This document shows positions 6,671 to 13,382 of a DNA stretch of 26,623 bases, one piece after another. The notes under the pieces were generated by a model that did no database searches, was not told where the DNA came from, and worked only from the letters and a program-made list of their open reading frames with translations. How positions within the stretch are numbered: the first letter of the stretch is position 1; each line of letters opens with the position of its first letter. The stretch comes from Undivivens sp041654215 (GTDB lineage: Bacteria; Omnitrophota; Gorgyraeia; Gygaellales; Profunditerraquicolaceae): assembly GCA_041654215.1 (NCBI GenBank), contig JBAZDY010000014.1:1-26623 (forward strand), written 5' to 3'. The position numbers and the translations under genes were made by a program.

Positions 6671-6700
6671 CCGTGTGAGGAAACTTCAATGCCCCTCACG
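6671..6700 (-). other. Group II intron domain VI
   Basis: The minus strand reads CGTGAGG ... CCTCACACGG directly after domain V. The arms pair, leaving an unpaired A (near 6674) that is the likely branch point. Confidence 0.65.
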
Positions 6701-6733
6701 GAACCGGACTTGTGAATTTCTCACATCCGGCTC
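6701..6733 (-). other. Group II intron domain V
   Basis: A 33-base hairpin on the minus strand: GAGCCGGAT-GTGA-GAAA-TTCAC-AA-GTCCGGTTC. It has the conserved GAGCCG/CGGTTC ends, the AGC triad, a two-base bulge and a GAAA tetraloop, as expected of the catalytic core. Confidence 0.9.
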
Positions 6734-6744
6734 TTCAACAGAAC

Positions 6745-8112
6745 TCATTTTCCGCCAGAGGCGGATCCGCCCAAGGCGGAAACGAACGACAACGTAAACA
6801 GATTGTGCTTGATTGCAGGCTGCGGCAGCGGATAGCGTTTCACGTATTCCGCAAATTGCTTCCGCCAGAGTTTCCCGCGCTGACTGCGACGGTTGAGCCA
6901 TTTGCGCGTCAGCCGGAGCGCGACAGCATAGTAGCGCTGCAAGGCGCGTATGTTTCCGCTTATTCCGTAATACTGATAATGACCGCGCAGTTTGGCTGCC
7001 AGTATCGGCCACCATTCTTTGGTCGGCATCGCGTTCCTGACCGTCTTCAGCCATGCGTTCAACTCCTTGCACCTCTTGCGGAACTTTGCGCCACTGGTTC
7101 TACGATGCACCATGAAGTTGCCTTTCCGGCTTTTCCCGCAATAGTGCGTGAAGCCCAGAAAGTCAAATGTGTTGGCGCACCGCTTCTGCCGCTTGGCGTT
7201 TTGTTCCTCATACCTGCCGAAACTGATTCCGCGCGTCTTTTCAGGATGCAGTTCCATCCCATAACGCGCAAATCGTTCCTTCAGTATCTGCTCTATTTTC
7301 CGGGCGTCTTGCGCTGACTGCACCATACAGATAAAGTCATCCGCATAGCGCACCAACTCGGCATACCCTTCCAACTCCGGCTTGATTTTCCTCTCAAACC
7401 ATACATCCAGCACATAATGCAGGAATACATTGCAAAGTAACGGACTCAAGTTGCCGCCTTGCGGCGTCCCCTGTTCGGTCGCCATCAGCATGCCCGCCTC
7501 CATGTATCCGGCTTTCAGAAAGCGTCTGATTATCAGCAGCGTGCTCGGGTCTTTAATCCGAACTTCCAACGCCTTCATCAGCCAGTCATGCGGTATCTTG
7601 TCAAAACATCCCTTGATGTCCGCCTCTACCACATGATTCACGGGCTTGGTCATGATTTTGCGACCCACAGTTTCCAACGCGTTATGACAGCTCCTGCCCG
7701 GCCTGAACCCGTATGAACAGTCCAGAAAATCCGCTTCGTAGATTGCCTCAAGTATTCCGACTATCGCTTTCTGCACGATCTTGTCTTCCAATGCGGGCAT
7801 TCCCAGCGGCCTTCTCTCGTGCTCGTTCTTGGGTATATACACGCGCTTGGCCGGTTGCGGTTTATACCGCTTGGCTTTCAGGCGCATTACCAGGTCGTTT
7901 AGGTTTTCATCCAGCTTTTCGCCGTATTCCTTCCATGTTACGTCATCTATGCCACACGCCCGGTCTCGGCCAAGCTTCATGTAGCACGCTTTGAGATAAC
8001 CCGCGTTCAGTAAATGTGCCAAGCACGTAAACTGATAACCGGTCTCCTCGCAAGCTCGTTTCTTTATGAGGGTCAATTTCGCAAATGTGTCTTCCCGCTC
8101 TATGTCAGGCAT
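6745..8112 (-). CDS. Group II intron reverse transcriptase/maturase (LtrA-like)
   Basis: 455 residues from MPDIEREDTF (AAAGGAAACAG just upstream); an upstream ATG at 8181 would extend into intron domain IV. Reverse transcriptase blocks in order: GIDDVTW (~54-60), RPLGMPALEDKIVQKA (~101-116), SYGFRPGRSCHNAL (~133-146), EADIKGCFDKI (~163-173), GTPQGGNLSPLL (~215-226) and the catalytic YADD (~256-259), then FDFLGFTHY and a maturase (X) region. There is no HNH endonuclease domain. It helps the RNA fold and copies it at a new site. The last residues (SALGGSASGGK) are encoded by hairpin element D, which seems to have replaced the native C-terminus and supplied a new stop just before domain V. Confidence 0.95.
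   Translation of the reverse strand: MPDIEREDTFAKLTLIKKRACEETGYQFTCLAHLLNAGYLKACYMKLGRDRACGIDDVTWKEYGEKLDENLNDLVMRLKAKRYKPQPAKRVYIPKNEHERRPLGMPALEDKIVQKAIVGILEAIYEADFLDCSYGFRPGRSCHNALETVGRKIMTKPVNHVVEADIKGCFDKIPHDWLMKALEVRIKDPSTLLIIRRFLKAGYMEAGMLMATEQGTPQGGNLSPLLCNVFLHYVLDVWFERKIKPELEGYAELVRYADDFICMVQSAQDARKIEQILKERFARYGMELHPEKTRGISFGRYEEQNAKRQKRCANTFDFLGFTHYCGKSRKGNFMVHRRTSGAKFRKRCKELNAWLKTVRNAMPTKEWWPILAAKLRGHYQYYGISGNIRALQRYYAVALRLTRKWLNRRSQRGKLWRKQFAEYVKRYPLPQPAIKHNLFTLSFVSALGGSASGGK
6751..6780. repeat. GC-rich palindromic element, copy D, at the reverse transcriptase 3' end
   Basis: TCCGCCAGAGGCGGA followed by TCCGCCCAAGGCGGA: two small hairpins in tandem. Inside the intron, it encodes the Gly/Ser-rich C-terminal tail of the reverse transcriptase. 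Copy A (868-895) shares GGCGG-TCCGCC. Confidence 0.65.
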
Positions 8113-8584
8113 CTGTTTCCTTTCCCCTCTACGTTCTGTTGTCAGCCCCTTCGGGTGGACTGCGTTGTCCGCGCCGGGCATTACCCCGCCTACTCCCTTA
8201 CTATGAGCTGATCCGACTGCCGCGCCACCTTACCGCCTCCTCGCCTCTTCAGCTTGTCGGCCGCTTTCCGAGAGCAACGCGGCTCTCCCAAGTTCCAACG
8301 CCCACTGTTCGCTTGCCCGCCACGGACTTAGACCCCGGCACGGCGGATTGTGCTCACCATTTCGCGCAACCCGCTGCTGGCTTCCAGTGCATGAAAACCT
8401 TGGCCCTGTGCAACAAGGAGTATTTCGGGGCTCAATACCTTCACTTGCGTTGTGGCTGACTCGCTCCTTTCCTATGGCTTCGCGCAGTTCGTTGCCTCTT
8501 TGCGCGCATAGTTCCGTTCCGACCCGGTGGTTAACCTTTGGTCGTGCCGGCTTTGCCGGCTTGGTGTGCGCCAGCTTCGCTTGG
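8113..8584 (-). ncRNA. Group II intron RNA domains I-IV (no separate gene)
   Basis: The stretch between the reverse transcriptase start and the intron 5' end. It holds several GC-rich stems, e.g. AGCCGGC-AAA-GCCGGC near the 5' end, as expected of folded intron RNA. ORFs crossing it on either strand have no protein-like features. Confidence 0.7.
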
Positions 8585-8589
8585 CGCAC

Positions 8590-9114
8590 TCATCGCTGAT
8601 TCCTCCTGTTCTGTTTCATGAATACAATCCAGTGCGTCTTCGCCGTGGCTCCGCAGCGTTGTCCAAATAATGGACGCTCCGGCGTTAATCCAAGAACAGT
8701 GGAAACGGGCACGCTATGCTCGTTCCACTTAAAAATTAGCGTTCCTAAAGGACACAACACGCGGAAGCACTCGCGGAAGCCGGCGCTGATCTGATCTCTC
8801 CAGTTCTTTTTCAGTCTGCCATACTTCTTTGCCATCCAACTGTTGGGACCGGCGAATGTGTGGGGTGGATCAAATACGACAAGCGCGAACGTGTTATTTG
8901 GGAACGATAGCGCGGTAAAGTCTTCAAGTTTGTCGGGCGCTATCACAATTTCTCGGCGGCCTTGACAAGTGTCTGCGACCAATTTTTCACGGCGATTGTC
9001 CACGAACAGAGCTCTCTGATCGGCCTTATTAAACCACATCATCCGTGCGCCACAGCAAGCGTCCAGGACTGGCGGATATAGAGGACGAATAATGTCTTGC
9101 GCGGTATAATTCAT
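8590..9114 (-). CDS. SAM-dependent DNA methyltransferase-like protein
   Basis: A 174-residue protein with AGGAGGAAGCC before the ATG; the ATG overlaps the stop of the preceding 54-residue gene (ATGA). PPVLDACCGARMMWF is the SAM-binding glycine-loop region, ALFVDNRRE supplies the acidic residue after the second strand, and VVFDPPHTF is a DPPY-like catalytic motif, followed by ECFRVLCPLGTLIFKW. This matches compact phage methyltransferases of the N6-adenine type; substrate and site are unknown. Its stop codon TGA is followed without any gap by the group II intron, so the reading frame is not interrupted. It is the second methyltransferase-like gene of the window. Confidence 0.78.
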   Translation of the reverse strand: MNYTAQDIIRPLYPPVLDACCGARMMWFNKADQRALFVDNRREKLVADTCQGRREIVIAPDKLEDFTALSFPNNTFALVVFDPPHTFAGPNSWMAKKYGRLKKNWRDQISAGFRECFRVLCPLGTLIFKWNEHSVPVSTVLGLTPERPLFGQRCGATAKTHWIVFMKQNRRNQR

Positions 9115-9275
9115 GGCTTCCTCCTGTTGCTCCGCCTGAGAGATTTATTCCGCCTCAGTTCGCGGCTGACCCGCGCTTTCCCCGCCCGCGGGATTTTTTG
9201 AAATTTCGGAATATCTTCAATCGCTTCCAGCTCGCGCTCCGTTCCACGTATCGCCTTCAGAAAGTTGATCTTCAT
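9111..9275 (-). CDS. Small basic protein
   Basis: A 54-residue ORF (MKINFLKAIRGTERELEAIE...) ending RRKP. Its stop overlaps the methyltransferase start as ATGA, the same coupling used throughout the region. About a quarter of the residues are Arg or Lys, especially in the last 20. An AAAGGAG site lies 13 bases upstream and directly serves a four-codon mini-ORF (MKRR) whose TGA overlaps this ATG, so translation may be coupled through that leader. Not recognised; a nucleic-acid-binding peptide is possible. Confidence 0.5.
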   Translation of the reverse strand: MKINFLKAIRGTERELEAIEDIPKFQKIPRAGKARVSRELRRNKSLRRSNRRKP

Positions 9276-9482
9276 CTTCTTTTCATCGCTCCTTTGTTAA
9301 AAATTTTGTACGCTATGAACCGATATATACTTCAAGGGGGGCGCGCTCCAAACATATCCCCCCCCCGCCTTCCCGCGTCGGCCGCCATCGCCGCCGGCCT
9401 GCCGATCATTTTCACTTCGGTTTTACCCGCGTCGCATAATACATATTCAGTCTACTAATCGGAAATTGTAAAGACATACCTA
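9276..9482. other. Intergenic region with a G/C-run hairpin
   Basis: No gene is supported here. GGGGGG (9336-9341) and a run of nine C (9358-9366) can form a hairpin. On the minus strand the sequence CCCCTTGAAG at about 9340-9331 could be a poor -35 site for the genes to the left, but no good -10 follows at proper spacing. The G/C runs could also be prone to sequencing error. Confidence 0.4.
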
Positions 9483-10250
9483 TCAACCCTTTATAAAATC
9501 AGCCTTACTTATTGATTCAGGCCCGTTTTCTGCCCCTTCATTCCGATCAATGTTTACAGTGGTTTCCGCAATGCGGTGGGGCGTCTGCCCTATGCTGTCT
9601 TCCGGCGCTCCAGGCGCCTCCAGGAGGGCAATCGGGCCCTGGGCCTGCGCCTCATCGGGCCCTACAACCACTTCCACGTCCCCTTTTTCCCCCTCTTTTT
9701 CCTCCCCCAAACCGATTTGACTACGGCGTTCATATTCCGCCTTCACCCGCGACAGGTATTCCATCAGGTCTTCGGCGGGTGCCGCCGACACCGACTGTAT
9801 TCTTGCTGTCGGGGAACCAGACAAGAGCTCATGTTTCTCGGCCAGGATGCCGAAGACGATGCCCAAATCTTTAATGGTCATCTTCTTTTTTTGGACCGGA
9901 TCACAAAGCAACTCTATAATCCCTTCAACACACATCTTCGCGCCTTCGCGGGATAGGCCGGCAATCCTTCTTTTTTCTATATCCACAACCTCCGGCTCGC
10001 GGGCGCGCACTGCCAAGACCGTGTTCGGCCCGACATGAAGAATTCTTGCGATACGCAAGACGCCCAAACCCTCAGCGCTCAGCGCAACGATTGATCTGTA
10101 ACGTTCAGGATCGGCAGCGAAAAGCCGCGCGCCAGTGTATTCACGCTGTTCGGCTGACTCTTCAGCGGCAAAAAGCGCGTCGGGCATTTGATCTGACGAG
10201 AAAAGTTTAAGCTGCTGATCAGCAGCTTTAATAAGAGATGGATTGTTCAA
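9483..10250 (-). CDS. HTH protein, possible terminase small subunit
   Basis: 255 residues with a TTG start: GAGGT lies about seven bases upstream, and no ATG fits. Residues ~53-83 (YRSIVALSAEGLGVLRIARI ... VGPNTVLAVR) form a helix-turn-helix. Residues ~120-150 (KDLGIVFGILAEKHELLSGS followed by PTARIQ) resemble the 'gIltDK-llL-GepT-Ri' helix common in phage DNA-packaging small subunits and related regulators. The last 80 residues are acidic and low in complexity. No large terminase follows in the window, so packaging is only one option; a general phage DNA-binding protein is the safer call. Confidence 0.65.
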   Translation of the reverse strand: MNNPSLIKAADQQLKLFSSDQMPDALFAAEESAEQREYTGARLFAADPERYRSIVALSAEGLGVLRIARILHVGPNTVLAVRAREPEVVDIEKRRIAGLSREGAKMCVEGIIELLCDPVQKKKMTIKDLGIVFGILAEKHELLSGSPTARIQSVSAAPAEDLMEYLSRVKAEYERRSQIGLGEEKEGEKGDVEVVVGPDEAQAQGPIALLEAPGAPEDSIGQTPHRIAETTVNIDRNEGAENGPESISKADFIKG

Positions 10251-10259
10251 TTTTTTACC

Positions 10260-10466
10260 TCAAAAAAAAATCACGCCAAGACCCCGAGCCACATACCATG
10301 GCATAAACCCTTCGTCCCGCCCTTCAGCCACATATAAACCATGCTTTTGCGACCAGGTATAAGTCTTGCCGGCGACATCGTGCCTGGTACACCTCACTGT
10401 ATTCGGCAAACCCAGCTTGTCTTTATCCGGAAAAAACCCGCGAATCGTTTCGGATATATGGTGCAT
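10260..10466 (-). CDS. Hypothetical phage protein (68 aa)
   Basis: It starts with an ATG four bases after the upstream stop and ends nine bases before the TTG start of the HTH gene, so it is part of one transcript. The sequence has single C and H residues (VRCTRHD), a WSQKHGLYVAEG segment and a hydrophobic end (ARGLGVIFF). No family is recognised. Confidence 0.55.
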   Translation of the reverse strand: MHHISETIRGFFPDKDKLGLPNTVRCTRHDVAGKTYTWSQKHGLYVAEGRDEGFMPWYVARGLGVIFF

Positions 10467-10470
10467 GGAT

Positions 10471-10719
10471 TTAGCGGCTCAAATAACCGCGCACGATTGC
10501 CTTAATTCGTCTTAAAACACTTCGTCGCGCCGGCGGGATCACTTCGCCAAGGCGGTCAAGGTGCCTGAGCTGGCCACCGGATAAGATTTTCTCAACCCGG
10601 ATTGAATCAGTTATGGAATGTGATAAAGCTGGCGGTTCAATCCATCTTTGCCGGGGCCGATCGCTACGCTCGCGGAGAACAAGAAACAGACTGATTGTAT
10701 CAATCAAGGGTCCACTCAC
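10471..10719 (-). CDS. Hypothetical protein (82 aa)
   Basis: GTG start with AAAGGGGAAGAAT before it. The product is rich in Arg (RERSDRPRQRW, PPARRSVLRRIKAIVRGYL) with little other pattern. It is tightly spaced to the 68-residue gene, which supports it, but the ATTGC-poor, Arg-rich composition means it could be a chance frame. Role unknown. Confidence 0.4.
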   Translation of the reverse strand: MSGPLIDTISLFLVLRERSDRPRQRWIEPPALSHSITDSIRVEKILSGGQLRHLDRLGEVIPPARRSVLRRIKAIVRGYLSR

Positions 10720-10781
10720 ATTCTTCCCCTTTCATTTGGATTACTTTGATTAAAAAATCTCCATTAAAAACCCACCGAATT

Positions 10782-11093
10782 TTAAGCCTCTTGCTTGTAG
10801 GGGCTCCGATGAGGTTGAGAAGAGGAACGGGTAGCCGCGACCGGGGAGACTAATCGCCGGCCAGTGTTACCACCGCTGCCGCGTGCAGCGCGGCTCCCGT
10901 TTGAAAATCCAGCGACTTCAATGAGAATCAACTTGTTTGTCCGGGCGAATTCGTGTAACTTTGTTTCTGCGTGATACCGATCCAGAGCGGTGAGTTCAAA
11001 ATAATCGCCATTGCCGACACGAATTATAACAATCCCATGATATTTATCGGCAGAGATCTCTTGAAATTGAGCGCGAGCAAAACGATCTGTCAT
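10782..11093 (-). CDS. Hypothetical protein, first gene of the leftward block
   Basis: 103 residues from MTDRFARAQF; AAGGAGACTAAA precedes this ATG, so it is preferred over an upstream frame start at 11138. The first ~60 residues look like an ordinary folded protein (KYHGIVIIRVGNGDYFELTA, then HEFARTNKLILIEVAG). The last ~37 (starting NGSRAARGSGG) are a Ser/Arg/Gly-rich tail unlike the rest, possibly a frameshifted or acquired end. A promoter candidate of the local type lies at 11169-11196 upstream. Not recognised. Confidence 0.55.
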   Translation of the reverse strand: MTDRFARAQFQEISADKYHGIVIIRVGNGDYFELTALDRYHAETKLHEFARTNKLILIEVAGFSNGSRAARGSGGNTGRRLVSPVAATRSSSQPHRSPYKQEA

Positions 11094-11168
11094 TTTAGTC
11101 TCCTTGTTGAGTTCTGTGGTTTCAGTCCTAAAAACCACTATAAGTAGTTCTCAACTCTCATGCCAAGG

Positions 11169-11196
11169 AGTCTACAGATATATTATGCGACGTCAA
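11169..11196 (-). promoter_or_regulatory. Candidate promoter for the leftward block
   Basis: On the minus strand: CCCTTGACG (-35, 11196-11191), 16 bases, then TAGACT (11174-11169). It drives toward the gene starting at 11093. The -35 context AACCCTTGACG is identical to that of the plus-strand promoter at 13485. Confidence 0.5.
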
Positions 11197-11366
11197 GGGT
11201 TATTTTCATTTTTTTTCAATTATTTATAGAAGAGCCTGTAAATAGGACGTTTTATGCATCATTTTTGTTGAAGAATTTTCTCAATTTGAAGGGAAATAAA
11301 TTGCGTGTGGTGGTTTTAGGACACAAAAAACCGACGCATTTAAACGTGGCCAGTGAATGCCATTGA
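11197..11366. other. AT-rich divergent intergenic region
   Basis: The gap between the leftward block and the plus-strand island, with runs of T (ATTTTCATTTTTTTTCAATT). A plus-strand frame crosses it but has no ribosome site or protein-like composition. It is probably a regulatory spacer of acquired origin, since its base composition differs sharply from the GC-richer phage genes. Confidence 0.5.
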
Positions 11367-11595
11367 GTCAGGGCGGACTGCGCGGACCCCGATCTGATCC
11401 CCGAGGATCTCTTGCCGACGTTTGGCGATCGGGCGGGTGTTCATGTGGTATGTGACCTGGGCGTCGGCGGGGGATCTGCGCCGGGCTGGCAGGTGTCAGT
11501 ATATGGGAAAATCAAAGGGAAAAATCAGCGGCTTGGCGGAGGCCCGGAGTGCATCAATTCTTTCAGCATAGCCCCCTTGCCGGCGCGCGTGGGCT

Positions 11596-11689
11596 GGCGC
11601 ATAACGCTCTTGACCTCAATAGGCGCCGCGGATCTGCCGGCGGACCGGGAATTTAGCCTTGACAGCCAAAATAAACCTTGTAGGATCAA
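11596..11689 (+). repeat. 94-bp direct repeat, copy 1
   Basis: 92 of 94 bases match 12023-12116 (offset 427). It covers the coding end RITLLTSIGAADLPADRE and the promoter-like TTGACA...TAGGAT. Confidence 0.95.
11659..11686 (+). promoter_or_regulatory. Candidate promoter in repeat copy 1
   Basis: CCTTGACA (-35 TTGACA at 11659-11664), 16 bases, TAGGAT (11681-11686). It lies 60 bases before the 88-residue gene. The same element is in repeat copy 2. Confidence 0.45.
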
Positions 11690-11748
11690 TCAGGATTGAC
11701 GATCGGAACAGGGTGCACGGGGTAATGCCGGAAAAAGGAGGGCGAATT

Positions 11749-12015
11749 GTGAAACTTATATTAACCGCGACCTTCTGTGTTGGGCTTCTGATGGGAATAT
11801 TTTTGTGTTACTGTGTATTGCCCCATCGCTGGCAATATTTTGAGCCAATTAAGTATACGGATAATATCCTTTTCAGCAAGGCTGATCGTTTAACAGGAGC
11901 AATTTGGATAACGTCGCCTTTAAATTATGGATGGATTCGCGTACCACTAAAATCAACTACAAAGCAAAAGGCGAGTTTACCTCCGTTGCCTGAAGGCTTT
12001 GTATTGGATCCTTAA
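11749..12015 (+). CDS. Small membrane-anchored protein (moron candidate)
   Basis: 88 residues from a GTG at 11749. AAAGGAGGG at 11734-11742 is an excellent ribosome site and decides this start over two upstream in-frame ATGs. The N-terminus is one membrane anchor (LILTATFCVGLLMGIFLCYC, about residues 3-22), then ~65 exposed residues with aromatic patches (YGWIRVPL) and a proline-containing end. It sits between the two 94-bp repeats. No family is recognised; as a membrane protein expressed against the direction of the virion genes, a lysogenic-conversion or superinfection role is a reasonable guess. Confidence 0.6.
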   Translation: MKLILTATFCVGLLMGIFLCYCVLPHRWQYFEPIKYTDNILFSKADRLTGAIWITSPLNYGWIRVPLKSTTKQKASLPPLPEGFVLDP

Positions 12016-12022
12016 TACGTTG

Positions 12023-12116
12023 GGCGCATAACGCTTTTGACCTCAATAGGCGCCGCGGATCTGCCGGCGGACCGGGAAGTTAGCCTTGACAGCCAAAATA
12101 AACCTTGTAGGATCAA
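12023..12116 (+). repeat. 94-bp direct repeat, copy 2
   Basis: It differs from copy 1 at two positions (CTC/CTT, silent; TTT/GTT, Phe to Val). Its reading frame ends in a TGA that overlaps the ATG of the 233-residue gene (CTATGA). Confidence 0.95.
12086..12113 (+). promoter_or_regulatory. Candidate promoter or ribosome site in repeat copy 2
   Basis: TTGACA (12086-12091), 16 bases, TAGGAT (12108-12113), seven bases before the ATG at 12120. If the promoter is used, the transcript would be almost leaderless. The AGGA inside TAGGAT is equally well placed to be the ribosome site, so the promoter reading is uncertain here. Confidence 0.35.
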
Positions 12117-12119
12117 ACT

Positions 12120-12821
12120 ATGAAGATATTCTTAGCATACCTTCTCTCAGCTTTTATTCCATTTCTATGCGAAGCAATTGCTTTATCTGGCTTCATGCCT
12201 TTTGTTTTATTGCTTAAGCGGATTAACGCAGAGCCATTATATTGGATAGAAGCCGCCATCATCACTATGCTTGCGTGTTTTACTGCTGTTTTCCTATCGC
12301 ACACAGTCTTTGCTTGGCTCTCCATCAAATACTCAATCGGGCCCATTCTCTGCATGGTCCTTATTACAATAATTCCGAATGCGGCACGAATAGCGCGTTT
12401 CCGTTACTCCAAAGAAGGTTTCATAGAATGGGGCTATGCCATTGGAGCGCTCTATGGCTTTATTCTCGGAGCATTATTTTTTGTGTGGGACGTGTCCGGT
12501 AATTTTATCATGTTTCTCGGCTCCATTCCGCTTCTCTTATTAGCCTATGGAATCATTCTTTCTCGCACAAAGACATTTCCTTTCTGGAACCTGGTCTCAA
12601 AATTTCCAGACGAGGCTTACGATTGGTTCTGTACCGATGCTTGCTGGTATATATATGATCCACCGAATGGACAGACTTTGAAGCCAGACACGGACAAATA
12701 TAACGGAGGGTTTACACTATACGTCCCAAAACTCAATCGGCGGATCACAATCTTTGGTCGGTTTGATTCAATTGAACAGTCAGAACGTCAATTCCTTGAA
12801 AAATATAGCAAACTTATATGA
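12120..12821 (+). CDS. Polytopic membrane protein with cytoplasmic or exposed C-terminal domain
   Basis: 233 residues. The first ~150 hold about five hydrophobic segments (AYLLSAFIPFLCEAIALSGF; AIITMLACFTAVFLSH; GPILCMVLITII; GALYGFILGALFFVW; FLGSIPLLLLAYGIIL). A soluble tail of ~80 residues follows, containing DEAYDWFCTDACWYIYDPP and a beta-rich end (GGFTLYVPKLNRRITIFGRF). Its ATG overlaps the stop of the repeat-borne fragment. Base composition is AT-richer than the virion genes. Not recognised; one of four membrane proteins of the plus-strand island. Confidence 0.75.
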   Translation: MKIFLAYLLSAFIPFLCEAIALSGFMPFVLLLKRINAEPLYWIEAAIITMLACFTAVFLSHTVFAWLSIKYSIGPILCMVLITIIPNAARIARFRYSKEGFIEWGYAIGALYGFILGALFFVWDVSGNFIMFLGSIPLLLLAYGIILSRTKTFPFWNLVSKFPDEAYDWFCTDACWYIYDPPNGQTLKPDTDKYNGGFTLYVPKLNRRITIFGRFDSIEQSERQFLEKYSKLI

Positions 12822-12825
12822 TTCA

Positions 12826-12985
12826 GACCGCGCGCCGGCGGATTGGGCGAGAGGCTTCGGCAAGGTATCGGCGAGTGCCTTCAGTGCCGTGGAATAATAA
12901 AGCACCTCGCCCTTCTGTTTTGATCGGACTCATATACTCTTTGCCCACCTGGAGGATTTTAACGTATTGGCGGGCTTGTCAGAAA
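12826..12985 (-). pseudogene. Frameshifted remnant of a minus-strand phage gene
   Basis: Two minus-strand frames give consecutive protein-like pieces, ARQYVKILQVGKEYMSPIKT and then KGEVLYYSTALKALADTLPK running on to PLAQSAGAR. They meet near 12910 with a shift of frame. There is no start or ribosome site. It looks like the remains of a gene collinear with the virion genes, broken where the plus-strand genes now lie. The assignment rests on how protein-like the translation is. Confidence 0.4.
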
Positions 12986-13010
12986 CGCAATGAATAAATG
13001 GAGGTTGACA

Positions 13011-13373
13011 ATGGATACAAAATCTATCCTTCACGGTCTCATCATTCTTTCAGTCAGTATTCTTATCGCCGCGTGTTTAATCAGCTTCGCTATCGGTAAA
13101 AAACCCTCTACTTATAAGTGGGATGTTGTGGCCGGAGAGGGGCTAAAAATTCTCTTAAACAAGGAAACGGGAGAATCAACTGTCATGGTGCCTGATCTGC
13201 GAGGAGCGGGACGTACTGGCCACCTGATACCCATGATTGATTATCTTAAACAATGCGAAGCGGAAACATCAGAATCAGGAAAGACCGGAAAACTTGTGCC
13301 AGTGGATTATGATCCCTATGCTGGGATTGCCGTGTTAGAGAAGCCAGCGGTTACACCAGTTAAAGAAAAATAA
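13011..13373 (+). CDS. Membrane-anchored protein ending with a PVDYDPYAG tag
   Basis: 120 residues from the ATG at 13011, with GGAGG at 13000-13004; an upstream ATG lacks a site. The N-terminus is one hydrophobic segment (ILHGLIILSVSILIAACLI, about 5-23). The IAAC within it could be a lipobox, but the residues after the Cys are hydrophobic, so a membrane anchor is as likely. The exposed part ends KLVPVDYDPYAGIAVLEKP. That tag also occurs, as LIPVDYDPFA, three times at the N-terminus of the 1728-residue virion protein encoded convergently 0.9 kb away. Function unknown; the shared tag suggests a shared partner or ancestry. Confidence 0.7.
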   Translation: MDTKSILHGLIILSVSILIAACLISFAIGKKPSTYKWDVVAGEGLKILLNKETGESTVMVPDLRGAGRTGHLIPMIDYLKQCEAETSESGKTGKLVPVDYDPYAGIAVLEKPAVTPVKEK

Positions 13374-13382
13374 TAATTTATT

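Larger units (their letters stand above)
6663..8589 (-). mobile_element. Group II intron with intron-encoded reverse transcriptase
   Basis: A ~1.93-kb element. The 5' end is the consensus GTGCG at 8589-8585, which opens a hairpin (GTGCGCCA ... TGGCGCAC), and it begins immediately after the TGA of the methyltransferase gene (8592-8590). Domains I-IV occupy about 8589-8113 and contain no other gene. The reverse transcriptase ORF follows, then domain V (6701-6733) and domain VI (about 6671-6700). The exact 3' boundary is not certain; it should lie roughly seven to ten bases past the bulged A near 6674, so about 6661-6667. Exons were not matched to EBS/IBS pairs. Confidence 0.85.
11367..11699 (+). 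pseudogene. 5'-truncated fragment of a phage structural-type gene
   Basis: The frame opens after a TGA at 11364 without a good start, yet the translation looks like real protein: DPDLIPEDLLPTFGDRAGVH, then VSVYGKIKGKNQRLGGG and GWRITLLTSIGAADLPADRE. It is GC-rich, unlike the AT-rich DNA before it. The last third (11596-11689) is repeated at 12023-12116. It is best read as the surviving 3' end of a gene, though a short gene starting at the TTG at 11412 cannot be excluded. Confidence 0.45.

Noticed and set aside
6745..8112. Retron or diversity-generating retroelement
   Set aside because: The reverse transcriptase carries a maturase-type region and is followed by a clear group II domain V. No template/variable repeat pair or msr/msd-like structure is seen, and the 180-bp repeats in the tail gene are ordinary tandem copies without the adenine-specific changes of a variable repeat.
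8085..8459. Plus-strand ORF across the intron 5' part
   Set aside because: It overlaps structured intron RNA and the reverse transcriptase start on the other strand; the translation is not protein-like.
9198..9458. Plus-strand ORF of 86 codons over the G/C-run region
   Set aside because: It lies opposite the coupled 54-residue gene and crosses homopolymer runs; no ribosome site and no protein pattern.
11160..11366. Plus-strand ORF of 68 codons in the AT-rich gap
   Set aside because: No ribosome site, a composition driven by T-runs, no recognisable protein pattern, and it overlaps the minus-strand promoter candidate.
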